Source of the DNA: Pycnopodia helianthoides
Lineage: Eukaryota > Echinodermata > Asteroidea > Forcipulatida > Asteriidae
Reading direction: 5' to 3'
DNA length: 64,000 nucleotides
Assembly (NCBI GenBank): GCA_032158295.1
Contig: CM063245.1
Span: 7,240,700-7,304,699 of the forward strand
In this document: in pieces, positions 47,951 to 58,683 of the stretch
How positions within the stretch are numbered: the stretch's first letter is position 1
Layout of the letters: each line of letters starts with the position of its first letter
The notes under the pieces: model-generated
Told to the model about the DNA's origin: nothing
What the model saw: the letters and a program-made list of their open reading frames with translations, nothing else
The model's database searches: none
Translations under genes and position numbers: made by a program

Positions 47951-49566
47951 TCTATGTCGCAGAAGCTGAATGGCACTCAGTATCTCTTGATTATATACTT
48001 GGGCTTGGTTTTCAAGGGTCATGGTCGAAGGTGTATAGTGAGACGTATAAGGCATTCAACAATTTTAACAAGTAAGGTGTAATTGCTCAATCGAGAAGGA
48101 GGAATTTTAAGTAAAACAGGGTTTATGTATACACTTTCTAGTGAACACCAACATAAAGGCATACTCTGAAAGTGGTCATGGAGCGATATGGCGGTCAATA
48201 ACGGAGAAAAAATTTCACATCTTCAGAGTATAAGTTGATTTAAAATGTAGAAAAAACAGCTTAAATGCCTGCCCACTGGGCTGGTATAACTCTTGAATGG
48301 CAAAGCTCAGTACTGAATGTGCCAGGTCATCAAGTTTACTTACGCACACTCTGATGGGAAGATGCAGGGCATCATGGATATATCTTGATGGGAAGATTGA
48401 AATTCTAGTAAACTATATGAGCATGGTGTGAAGCCTACCATCCAGGAAGTGGAAGATACGGTAAGCATGTGCACTTGACAATGGAGTCGTCTTCATTAAT
48501 ACAGTTGTTAGTCCAAACAGGATGCATGAGGAGAATCTTAAGCATGTCTTTCATCGTTTGGTTGGAGCGGCACCCACTTATGCCACTAACTTGTCCTTAG
48601 AAGAGTCAGGCATAGTAAGGGTAGACATAAATACATTGATGTCTTCCTTAAGGAAGCAGTAGCATTGCACTGTCAGTTTCTCTCAGTTTAAGCGGAAGCA
48701 CATTGTAATTGGTCTAGGGGATCATGTTATGCCAGGGATTTTTCCTGTGCAGTGGGAACTGGTAAAAGGAGTACCTATTGAATGAGGCTAAAGACTGTCA
48801 CATCTACATGTGTCAAGCCAGGCCATCTATCCTATTTCCAAGAGAGGCTTCAAAAACTAAAGAAATTTGTGTTTAAAATGCATTAAAAAAAAAAGCCAAC
48901 TCACAGAGTGACAATTGTCTGAGAATTCTGGCGGTCAGAATTTTTCTGTTGATAACCAAGAATAAAGTTTGGCATTGATCCAGCATCCATGCAACTATCT
49001 ATACATCGATCACCAGTGATCATGGAGCCTGTGGAACCAACTCAGTCAAAGTCTCAGTTGACCCCATACACTCTGCTGTTGGCCCCTGCCTGAGCATTGA
49101 ACATATAGGGCATGGGAATGGATAGGCCACTGGGGAAGTCTATCTTAATTAAATTATCAAGGGATGAAACCTGTGGATAAGAAAAATATACAATTGTGAT
49201 GGCTGTAAAGCAGCCTCTTTGAATTTGGACCCCACTGTTTCACCAAAAAGAATGGTAATATTTGAATGTTTATGAAATCATATGAAGCCGTTGATATTCC
49301 AACGAAAATGTAATGGAAGGGAAAATTTAGCTGTTCCGTTTATAAAATGTTCTGTTAAGAAAATTCCGGACCTGTAAGACAATGGAACAGCTATAAAATT
49401 AATGAATTCTGTTTCTTGAAAATGAAGGCTTACAAAAACATTTGAGACAACTTTAAAAACTAGTGAATTTAAAAAAAAGTGTGTACAAATTATTCTTCAC
49501 ATCACCAGGAAGTTCTCTTGAAATATTAAATATATCTGTACATTCAAATAGTGTAATGCCACATAC
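47951..49566. other. Intron sequence, no feature recognised
   Basis: No coding region, inverted ends or tandem repeat that I can support. Confidence 0.35.
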
Positions 49567-49789
49567 CTAGAGAATCACCATCATCCCAGAAGAGCTCCCC
49601 TTTACCATTTCCATCATCACTGACACCAACAACAATTGTAAAGAGTGACTTGCGAAAAGCTGTAGTAGTTGTTTCTGTGTTGTTATACTGCATGGCTAGA
49701 ATGAATCCCTCACGTAAGTGAACATTAATCTCACCAAGATCTGCCTTCAGTTCAACTATCTCAGTGTTGTTGACCCTGAAATAATTACC
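49567..49789 (-). CDS. GH31 alpha-glucosidase exon (proximal C-terminal domain)
   Basis: After the minus-strand acceptor ttatttaacag the exon reads GNYFRVNNTEIVELKADLGE, INVHLREGFILAMQ, then ...TAFRKSLFTIVVGVSDDGNG and KGELFWDDGDSL, ending one base into the next codon at a gtatgt donor. INVHLRxGxILxxQ followed by GELFWDDG(E/D)S is a hallmark pair of GH31 alpha-glucosidases. Phase 0 in and phase 1 out agree with the neighbouring exons. The catalytic aspartates lie in exons beyond the window, so the substrate preference (lysosomal versus brush-border type) cannot be decided. Confidence 0.93.
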
Positions 49790-50084
49790 CTGTTAAATAA
49801 AATAAAAAAATTGTAAAGTGACTACAGAGCACAATGGATACATCAATTCCTGATTTTCTGGTCAGTAACAACACAAATTACTGAATCAATCTCTTCAGAG
49901 ACAAGTGTCTTTTACAACTCTTGAAGTCAGAGTTTATTATGCAAATTCTTAATAAGTGCTTGTTTAAGAACAGAAAAATCTAAAAATTATCGAAATGTTT
50001 GACTTAATTAGACATAAAATTACTTTAAAAAATAAGCTGATTGAATCAAAATGTCCAAAAAACATTTCACTACAAAATAATAAT

Positions 50085-50128
50085 AGTAATTAATAATAAT
50101 AATAATAATAAAAATAATAATAACAAGG
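50085..50128. repeat. (AAT)n microsatellite
   Basis: Imperfect aat triplet run inside an AT-rich intron. A shorter one lies at about 50815-50829. Confidence 0.85.
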
Positions 50129-50587
50129 AATTTGCTAAAGCGCCTTTTCCCAAATAAGGTTTATGTTGTGGCCGAAGGGCATTGGACTCTGGTGTTTCTG
50201 ATCAGAAGAGTGTTGGTATGAGTCAAGGTCTTGAAACTTGTGTCCTTAAGCTCGACACGACTATTATTTCTTCATCCTTCGAATGGGATGTAAAGCCATA
50301 GGTACCGTGTGTAATTACTGAACAGAAATGTAAGAATTGACGTACCAAATGTGCACCTAAGTTGTGCAATGCACGTAAAAGAACTCAGTACAATTATCGT
50401 AAAGAGAAAGGGTTCATATGGTCTGGCAGCAATATGTGTCATCTCAATTTGTGTACCTTTCAAGGTGTTGTTTTATGGTTGCTTTGTCTCTTAAAAATAT
50501 TTTTATAAAACAATCTCTCCCTGATTGATAAATTTGCACAAGGAGTGTCATTTATGACAGATATGGTGCATTACAAATGTACACTAC

Positions 50588-50643
<56 letters not shown>
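50588..50643. repeat. (TTA)n microsatellite
   Basis: An uninterrupted run of about 18 tta triplets. The poly-Leu open frame across it is an artefact. Confidence 0.95.
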
Positions 50644-50644
<1 letters not shown>

Positions 50645-51959
50645 CAGTTGAAACGGGTATTGTTTCTGTCAAGATTTGTATTCGTTTTTTCATAATTCTT
50701 TCCTTCCATCAAAAATCCTGTAAGATTTGTACACCAATTTTGTTCACCCTAAAATCATACTTAGCTTAATATGAAAGAGTCGGCTCCTATATCATATCAA
50801 AGCTTAGGTCATAAATAATAATAATAATAGCAACAACAAACATGTACAGTGCCAAATACATTCTTAAATAATGTTCCTAAGCACTTTACATAAAAATGTA
50901 CTTATAGACCAGCTTGAACAAAAACGGCAACAAGTGAACTTTGCTGAAAATAATTTAGAATGTTTTCAATCGATTTAAGGAAATTTAATTCACACAAGAG
51001 TAAACAGGTTTTAAATGTAAACAACAAAATCAATTTGAATACCCTTCCCCTGTGCTTTTAAAAAAAGATTTGCAAAAAGCCCTGGGGCAACAACACTCAT
51101 GTTAAGTCATTTGTCACAGCTACTTTTTTTCTTTTTTGTTTTGTTTTGTTTTATTTGCTTGTTTCTTTTTGGGGGATGGCTTTGTTGCAACAACAAAGAA
51201 ATATCCCCACAAAATGTTGTCAAAGTATTGTTATTTTGAGGAAATGCCGTCAAGGACAGATGTGTAGCTAGTTTTTCAAAACCAGAGGTTAGGACTTATA
51301 TTATTTTTCTGATAATTACCACTAAAATTCAGAAGTGTAAAAATATCAAAATTACAAATAAATGATAAACAAACACATTTTAAACGAGTTTAAGTTGCAT
51401 TCTCAATCACAATTGTTTGGCTCAAGAAGCTGTTCTAAGAGGAACAAGCAATATACACAAACATACATTCAAATAAACACTACTCATTGCTAAAACAATT
51501 CTACAAAAGAATCTAAAACATGCAGTGGGTAGCATATTGTAAAAGGAGAGAAATAAATAAAATACCCAATATTGCACCGTGAAAACACATTATAACCTGG
51601 ACTAGCCAGTGTTTAATAAAATAGACAGAAAACAAAGACAAAATCTAGACTCAACATAAAAGTACGACAAGCTCACTAAAACCAAAAAGCACCCCCCCCA
51701 GCACAAAAACTCAAATTTTTGATGTAGCGCATCCCCGCGGCATGATTACATGTAAGGTTTCAGTTCGATTGTGCATTTAGTTCTGTACATAGATCTTGTA
51801 AAACTGCACCCTTATGTGACACTTGATGACGTTATCATAATTGACCTAAAATTGTAGATGTTATTAAACATTCCGACTTGAATACATGCATAGTTTCAGC
51901 TTGATCGCGCACTAATTCTGGTAAATTAAATCTTTAAAAAGAGCACATTGTCAAAGATA

Positions 51960-53500
51960 AACTTTCTTCATTGATGAGGGTGGTGACCCAAAGATAATGA
52001 CTTCAATCTTGTTGTCAACAACTTCAGGAAGTCGCAAGACATCCAAAGCCAGACATCCTGGCAACTTGGCTCAAGTAGGCCAACCTGAGTTGACACAAAA
52101 CTGGAGCTAGGTCGAGCAGCATTATACAGTTGGGTGTCATCAGCATCAAACTGACAGTTTAGGTCATGTTTACGGATGACATCCCCCAGAGGTCGGATGT
52201 AGATGTTGGGTCCAATGACACTCCCCTGCGGGACCTCATACTGCAGGGGGAAATGAAGTCACATTGATGTGTTTGATGTTCAGTGTGCTGATGAGAGCTG
52301 TTGATGACTACAGTCTGGCGTTGGTCGGCAAGGTACATGAAAACCAAGCGAATGGCATGTTTGTGAAATGTTGCCTTGGTAGTACTTGCAAAAGCCATCA
52401 GCAAGTTTAGTTGGCGAGTTATGTGATGTGTAGGTATAGACAAGCTTATGGCTTTAGAAGACTGTCAATGACATAAAAAAATACAACCTGTGTCACCCTT
52501 GCTGCTGGATATCAAATCCTGGTCATACTGGGTTTTGGAGTCATCAATCATCTTAAAGACCCTGTAACGTTGGTCTTTGTAAAGTTTAGGGTTGATCAAG
52601 TGTAGAGGTGAATGCCAGCAATGTTCCAGTTTCTTGTGTTGAGTTTCTCAGCACGAATAGTATCTGTAAACTTAGGTGTGTTTGGGTGGTGTGTAACAGT
52701 CTTTGATTTCTGTGGTGCATGTTTCCCAAGGTGAAGCTTCATAACCCTGTTGAAGGTGTTAATAAGCACATCTGGTTGGGTGCTATCTTTGGCTAGATCC
52801 TTTAAGAAAGAGCTTTGAATGTACATGCCAAAGCTGATAGCATCAATGTTTTTTATCTTTTGTTAAACGATGTTGAAACAAGACCTTTGTGGTTTACTGA
52901 CATCCAAAGAGCAGGTAACTAATGAAAGTCTGTGGAGTTTTGGAGTTATCGCCAAGTCAAGTACACGTCCATGAGAGTGGGTGGTCTCCGTAACAAGTTG
53001 CTTTATAAGTCGCAAGAACGCAATGGTGTCTCCAGCTTCTGATCGATCATAGCGAATGTTAAAATCTCCTACCATAAGGAGTCTTAAAGGAGAAGTTACT
53101 AATTCCTCGAGGAGACTAGAAAACTCAGTTAGAAACTTGGCAATACTGTAGACAACCATCAGCAGAAAACAAGTGGTTTTCGGGTGCACACAAATTTTAA
53201 GTTCTGGTTTATAAAGAAGGCCAACACCTCCCCCAATTCTCACTGATCGTGGGTTATGGATAAAACTGTAGCCAGTAGTGGTTAAGCTGGAGACCATCCT
53301 TCCTCTTTCAGCCATGTTTCAGTAATCGCTAATAAACCAAAGTCTTTCTTGGTCATGAGTTCAAGAAGATAAGTTGTTTTGACAATACATAGCTCCAGAA
53401 AAGCCGTGCTTGTTACATTACAATTACACATTTGCGAAAAAGGCACTCCAAAAACATGATACTCCTCAGTCAAATGAAGTGAAACAGGTATAGCTGATAC
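51960..53500 (-). pseudogene. L2/CR1-type LINE: endonuclease and reverse transcriptase fragments
   Basis: From the right end on the minus strand: VKTTYLLELMTKKDFGLLAI then TETWL (start of the apurinic-type endonuclease), GYSFIHNPRSVRIGGGVGLL, LLMVGDFNIRYDRSEAGDTI (the GDFN catalytic motif) and GRVLDLAITPK. Then linker sequence (TFNRVMKLHLGKHAPQKSKT, TPKFTDTIRAEK). Then RT pieces: [36 protein letters not shown] and [18 protein letters not shown], whose ADD is the catalytic pair. Several stops and frameshifts and a large deletion in the N-terminal RT make it inactive. VPQGSVxGP plus ADDTQLY is typical of L2/Rex1/CR1-group elements. Confidence 0.85.
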
Positions 53501-53797
53501 TAAAAACAGTTAAAAACATCAAGGAGATGACAGCAACTCAAAAGACAGTGAAAAAGACAACAAAAATGTAAAAACAACGCTCAAAATTAATGACAAGAAA
53601 ATTTAGTTATTTTAAAATATGACTAGCTTAACATTATTAATTAACTTGGTCATAATGATATAAATATTAAATTAGCTAATCTTGAGAAACAACCATAACT
53701 CAAAAAGCATACGTCTGATTGAGCTTTTTCACTTGATTATTCACGTTACTTACTGTAGATGTGTTTGTTGGCCTATTAGAACATTGTATGACGTCAC

Positions 53798-54153
53798 TAT
53801 GACATCATTATGGTGCATTTTTACTCATGTACAAAGCAAATGGAACAAAGTGAAAACAAATTCTATGTACAGAAACACAATTGTAAAATTAAGCTTAACT
53901 TAAAAGTCCTATATGCAAGAAATCTTTCTTATATCAGTTTATTCCAAGACATTAAAACTGATTCAACAATTGTCACTATGACATCATTATGGTGCATTTT
54001 TACTCATGCACAAAGCAAATGGAACAAAGTGAAAACAAATCCTATGTACAGAAACACAATTGTAAAATTAAGCTTAACTTAAAAGTCCTATATGCAAGAA
54101 ATCTTTCTTATATCAGTTTATTCCAAAACATTAAAACTAATTCAACAATTTTT
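53798..54153. repeat. Tandem duplication of a 179-bp segment (two copies)
   Basis: Starting tatgacatcattatggtgcat, the segment repeats 179 bp later (53798 and 53977) with about five differences (for example gtacaaag/gcacaaag, ttctatg/tcctatg). It runs through aaaactgattcaac/aaaactaattcaac. Confidence 0.9.
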
Positions 54154-54408
54154 AGTAAAAAATTAAATGCTAAGAGGTAAATTTTGCAAAAATGTGTACC
54201 GCGTAAAACTTCATTCATAAATCCCCATGTTGTAAAATTGTAGACTTATCAAATCCTAATCCCAAATACGACCAATGCTAATGTGTTTTGGGACAAAAAC
54301 CTTAGACATCTTACGGTCGAAATTAGATTCATTTGAGTTCTAGGAATGGTCTGTAGGGATTAATTCGTTTAAATTACAACTTAGTATGGGGTTGAACAAA
54401 GAAAAATT

Positions 54409-54480
54409 GACTAGAGCGGGATTTGAACCAACGACCTCCGGATTAACGTACCGGCGCTCTACCAACTGAGCTATCTAGCC
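54409..54480 (-). tRNA. tRNA-like sequence of the repeat (probably not a working tRNA)
   Basis: The minus strand folds as a cloverleaf: 7-bp acceptor stem GGCTAGA/TCTAGTC (one G-U), D-arm GCTCAGTTGGTAGAGC, anticodon arm CCGGT-ACGTTAA-TCCGG, T-arm GTTGG-TTCAAAT-CCCGC-like. A-box and B-box promoters (TAGCTCAGTTGGTAGA, GGTTCAAATCC) are recognisable. The anticodon loop has C before GTT instead of the invariant U33, and the stem's last pair is T-T, so it is best read as a SINE-type head related to tRNA-Thr-like sequences. Confidence 0.5.
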
Positions 54481-54729
54481 CTATATTTGCGGTCTCCCTA
54501 TTTTGTCAATATCTTTGTTCGGGGGTGCCAGTCAGAAGCCATACAACCGTTAACTGCCGTATAGCCAGGGATCACACCCAAGTTTACGATACAACCTAGG
54601 AAGCAGCAGCCACGGGATCACCTTGAGGGGATGCGACTTTTTTAATTTAAAGGCAGTTAACGGTTGTATGGCTTCTGACTGGCACCCCCGAACAAAGATA
54701 TTGACAAAATAGGGAGACCGCCAATATAG

Positions 54730-54801
54730 GGCTAGATAGCTTAGTTGGTAGAGCGCCGGTACGTTAATCTGGAGGTCGTTGGTTCAAATCCCGCTCTAGT
54801 C
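54730..54801 (+). tRNA. tRNA-like sequence, opposite arm of the inverted repeat
   Basis: Same cloverleaf as in the left arm, with two differences (GCTTAGTTGG in the D-arm and TCTGG in the anticodon stem). It has the same unusual anticodon loop ACGTTAA lacking U33. It sits inside the repeat, so a pseudo-tRNA/SINE head is more likely than a functional gene. Confidence 0.5.
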
Positions 54802-54996
54802 AATTTTTCTTTGTTCAACCCCATACTATTTGAAATTTACCCAGTCAGTTTCCCTTGAGGTTTATTACTTTACATTTAAATTACGACTTGTAATCATTTA
54901 CAGGCCACCTTAATCAGTTAGCCACCCTTGAACGGTTAATCAGTTTATCACTGATTTCCCTCCCCACAGTAGTGTGGGAAGGGTCTACGAGTGATA

Positions 54997-55141
54997 CTTA
55001 CCCAAATAGCACTACTATTGCACATTTAATAGCCGAAGGGCAATTTCGCTAAAAGTGTTACAACCGTTGGTGGCGCCCTCTTGGGTCTACCCATCATGCT
55101 ATGCGTTGGCTCCGCCATGTTACTTCCTCTTTTTTTTTCTT
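54997..55141. repeat. DIRS left inverted terminal repeat
   Basis: acttacccaaatagcactac through tgttacttcctctttttttt is the near-complement of 61007-61149. The differences are single bases such as gtgttacaacc versus gcattacaacc. Confidence 0.9.
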
Positions 55142-55193
55142 TCGCCCAAGGGGTAACCCTTTTGAGCGAGCCAAGAGGGGAGGAGGGCGGGAT

Positions 55194-55289
55194 GCTATTT
55201 GGGTAAGTATCACTCGTAGACCCTTCCCACACTACTGTGGGGAGGGAGTCTACTTCGTTCACTTACCCAAATAGCACTACTATTGCATA
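55194..55289. repeat. DIRS internal complementary region
   Basis: 55194-55247 is the perfect complement of 54957-55010. 55248-55289 is the complement of the outermost right end (up to 61162). In DIRS elements this region templates the joining of the two unequal ends during circle formation. Confidence 0.92.
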
Positions 55290-55433
55290 GACTAGCACCG
55301 AGAAGTCTGGTGGCTGGGTAGGCGAGACACAGATAACGCAGACAACAACGTACATGTATTGTGTATCGCGACCGACAAATCTTTATAACTGTTTGTAAAT
55401 TATAAATGTACATAATAAGTTATTGTACCCACC

Positions 55434-56415
55434 TTAGTGTTGCTCCTGGCGATGCCGGGAAGTACTACTTGGTTGGGTAGAACTCTTTGGAGCAGGAGGA
55501 GCGGACGAGAGGACTGTCCTTCCCATTCTGTCTCCAGTCTGGAGTACGTCACGCAGGTAGCAAGAAGTAAAGGTCGAGGCCGACTTCCAGCAGGCAGCCT
55601 GAGTGATGTCCGTCAGGGGTACTCCCCTGAAAAGGGCCCATGAAGTGGCTACAGCCCTGATGTCATGAGCTTGTATATGGGACTTGGCATTAGCGTCCGC
55701 TTTGGACAGCCAGTCCGGGTTGGCGAATTTGATTGCTGAAGTAATCCATCGCGCAATGGTGTCCCTGGACACCGGTCCATGGGGGGTTACTGTTAAAAAG
55801 GAATAACTGAAGGCAGTCCCCCCTCAGTGGTTTAGTACGTGTCAGATACCACTTAAGGGATCGCACAGGGCACCAAAGTTTGTCCGAGGGAACTGATGAA
55901 AACGACCCAATCTCCGGGATAAATATATCTGGGGGACTAAATTCTGGAGTCTGATTCTTCGTCAAGAAAGTCATCCTTGGGACCAGGCGAACTCTGCCGG
56001 GTTCCCAACGTATGTGTCCGTGAGCTAGCATAAGTGCATGGATTTCGCTGCTCCTTCTGGCCGTAGCTGTTGCAAGCAGAAATGCCAGTTTAATGGATAG
56101 GTGTAGGAGGGAGGCCTGACCCGCCGGTTCGTATGGTGCTCCTGATAAGAGCTCCAAGACTTGTTTCAGGTCCCATGAAGGGACTAACTTACGAACAGGG
56201 GGTCTTTCATTGAACACCCCTCGTAGGAGATGTGATATTGCCTGGTTAGATGAGATAGAGGTTCCATCTGGAAATCCCTCGTGGATCGCTCCTATGGCTG
56301 ACCTGTAGTTTTTTACTGTTCCTATTGCGAGGTTTGTCCTGAATAGGAATAGGAGGAATTTCGTGACATCAGCTAGAGAAGCTGAGAGCGGATCCAGCGC
56401 CCGCTCGTCACACCA
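55434..56415 (-). pseudogene. DIRS tyrosine recombinase (one frameshift)
   Basis: The frame starts around 56415, overlapping the end of RT, and reads LADVTKFLLFLFRTNLAIGT, KNYRSAIGAIHEGFPDGTSI, RKLVPSWDLKQVLELL and HIRWEPGRVRLVPRM. Near a run of six C at about 55785 it shifts frame and continues SRDTIARWITSAIKFANPDW, HDIRAVATSWALF, TQAACWKSASTFTSCYLRDV. The catalytic signature is visible: Arg in HDIRA, Trp in ACWKS, Tyr in SCYLRD. The enzyme catalyses integration of the circular DNA intermediate. Apart from the C-run shift, I see no premature stop in either part. Confidence 0.88.
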
Positions 56416-58492
56416 CTTAGCAAAATGTTGAATCCTACTGTCATAGACTTTTCTTGTTGACAGTCAGCGTCCCTTTGCGGCCAATGTTGCAACGTCTTCT
56501 GAAAGGCCTGCTGAGCGGAAGGCACGCTTGACAGTGGCCAGCACGCTAGGTGGAGATCTTGTGGTTCTGGGTGAAGGAACCGTGAGTGTGGTTGCGACAG
56601 TAGATCCTGACGATAAGGGAGGATTATCGAAGGACCCACTAGCAGTCTCACTAGTCGAATGAACCATGGCTGGCGGGGCCAGAATGGGGCCATTAGTAGG
56701 ATTCTGCATTCTTCTCTCTCTAGTTTTCCGATGACCCGAGGGAGTAACGAGATCGGGGGAAACGCATAAGCGAACATGTTTGTCCACTTTATTGAGAGAG
56801 CATCCGTGGCCCATGCCTGAGGATGGTGGAATCTTGCGCAAAATACCAGAAGTTGGGTATTTATTACTGACGCAAATAGGTCGATGTGAGGTCGACCTTG
56901 GATCGCAAATATCTGTTGAACGACTCCCCTGTGTAAGGACCACTCTGTGGGAATCACCCAACCCCGGGACAGGGCATTGGCTTCGTCGTTCTCTATCCCA
57001 GGAACGTGTGTCGCCCTGAGGTCGACCCCATTCCTGATGGCCCACTGGAACATTTCCCAGGACTGATAACACAGCTGTGGTGATCTGGTGCCGCCCTGTC
57101 TGTTTATGTACGACACTACCGTCGTGTTGTCGGTCTTGATAAGTACCGACTGACTGACCACGTCTTTTTGGAAGTGGTGTAGGGCATTGATAACGGCCTG
57201 GAGTTCCAGGACGTTTATGTGCCGAGACAGAAATTGTTCGTCCCACCTTCCAGCTGCTTGACGAGGTACCATGGAGGCTCCCCAGCCCTCGTTGGAGGCG
57301 TCGGTGGAAATGGTGACATGTGGGTCTGATCGAGGGAACCTCATGCCGCACCAAACGTTCTGGGTTTTCGACCACCGATGGAGGTGAGGGCAAACGTGTT
57401 CGCCGATCGGTACTGATTTTGTGATAAAATCTGTCTTTGGTCTGTAGTGCGCTAAGAGGTGCAACTGAAGAGGGCGCATTCTTAGTCGGCACCACGGCAC
57501 AAGGTCCACTAGGCTTGCCATGAACCCTAGTAATTTCAGCCAGGCACGTGCTGGCGCGTCTTGAGCTGTCAGGAAGAGATCGACACAGTGACGTAGGCTG
57601 GTAACACGATCCCATGTGGGAACTGCTATGCCTCTGTGTAAGTCGATTTCCGCTCCCAGAAAGGTTGGTGTCTGGGATGGGGTGAGGTGGGACTTTGTCT
57701 CGTTGATAAAGAACCCCAGGCTCCTTGTCAGAGCGGAGACAGCCGTTGTGTTCTGAGATGTCTCGTCTTCTGACCTCCCAACTATCAGCCAATCGTCCAG
57801 ATACATAAAAATCATTATGTTCTGGCGTCTCAGATGAGCGGCCACGGTTCGTGTTATTCTGGTGAAAACCCTTGGAGAGGTCGATAGACCGAAGGGAAGG
57901 GCAGTAACTCGAAGGTGCGCTCTCGATACCTGAAGCGTAGGAATCGAGAGTGCCCCGGGAGGATGGGTACGTGCAGGTAAGCATCCTTGAGATCCAGTGA
58001 CGTTGCCCACGCTGGCGTTTGCAACGAATCTAGGATTATTTTGAGTGTTTCCATTCGGAAACGACAGGGTCTGACAAACTTGTTCAGTGGTTTCAAGTTG
58101 ATGATCGGTCGCCACTCTCCTATTCCTTTTTTCGGAGTCAGAAAGAATGAAGAGAGTAACCCTTTGAACTGATCTGCCGGTGGAACCGGGCGGATGGCTC
58201 TTTTCTCGATGAGTGAGAGAACCTCCTCTTCAAGAGCGAGACGTTTGTCTCGGTTTGTCGGAACCGGTGTTTCGCGAATGTGCGTTTCCGACGTGGGGGT
58301 TCTTGTGAATTCCAGCCGGTAGCCGTGTCTGATTGTTGCAAGCACCCACGCATCGGAGGTGATCCCTTCCCAGGACCCTGCGAAACCTTTGAGGCGGCCC
58401 CCGACGGGTCCCGTGTCGGGGGTAGTCACTAGTGGGAAAGTGTCACTGTTGCCACCCCCCGGCGTACCGGGGAGGGGGACGGCCTGAGCCAC
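56373..58492 (-). pseudogene. DIRS reverse transcriptase / RNase H polyprotein (one frameshift)
   Basis: The first 58492-57900 frame holds WVLATIRHGYRLEFTRTP, SSFFLTPKKGIGEWRPIINL and SLDLKDAYLHVPI (palm motif with catalytic Asp). It then shifts near 57890, within the PFGLSTSPRVF motif, into the 580-codon frame, which reads FMYLDDWLIVG (catalytic DD) and GFFINETKSHLTPSQTPTFL. RNase H follows: ISTDASNEGWGA, INVLELQAVINALHHF, IKTDNTTVVSYINRQGG and HVPGIENDEANALSR, giving the Asp-Glu-Asp-...-Asp set. The C-terminal extension (HIDLFASVINTQ, WATDALSIKW, ILLMAPFWPRQPWF) is usual for DIRS pol. A single shift is the only visible lesion. Confidence 0.92.
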
Positions 58493-58683
58493 GACCCCGG
58501 CCGGCAGACTGTACGTTCTGACGGAAGGGTTGGGCGTAAGGGCGTGGGGCGGCGGCTGCCGCTCCAGCTGAAGCCCTGGCTGTTAGCTGACGGAAAGGCT
58601 TGAAGGGTTTCCGAAGGCAGCGCCTTTTCCCGTTTTCTTCTCTGCCGGTTTAGGCTTGGTGGACACTGTTGGCTTTCTGAGGC

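Larger units (their letters stand above)
49790..51959. other. Intron sequence with decayed repeats
   Basis: A less AT-rich patch at 50140-50440 (gctaaagcgccttttcccaa, gaatgggatgtaaagccata, gcacgtaaaagaactcagtac) has the look of a conserved repeat, possibly a SINE-like 3' part, but I cannot name it. Around 51790-51950 is a fragment of the CRE-module family (acacttgatgacgttatcataattgacc). Confidence 0.4.
54383..54828. mobile_element. Inverted pair of a tRNA-like repeat (head-to-head, 176-bp arms)
   Basis: The left arm 54383-54558 and right arm 54652-54828 are nearly perfect complements around a 93-bp spacer. Each arm holds a 72-nt tRNA-like sequence, followed outward by aatttttctttgttcaacccc, and preceded inward by gtatggcttctgactggcac and ttgtcaatatctttgttcggg. 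Part of the spacer (cctaggaagcagcagcc...gggatcacctt) and the right flank (cccagtcagtttcccttgag) recur at about 63023-63095, showing that this is a dispersed family. It could be two SINEs or one foldback element. Confidence 0.75.

Noticed and set aside
50545..50769. Open frame with a poly-leucine segment that looks like a membrane helix
   Set aside because: Produced by the (TTA)n microsatellite.
53810..54180. Pair of similar open frames
   Set aside because: They come from the 179-bp tandem duplication; no domain.
54409..54801. Two functional tRNA genes
   Set aside because: Both lack U33, have a mismatched anticodon stem and sit inside a dispersed inverted repeat.
56464..57984. 506-codon minus-strand frame overlapping the DIRS pol
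   Set aside because: It is the alternative frame of the RT/RNase H gene; all recognisable motifs are in the 580-codon frame.
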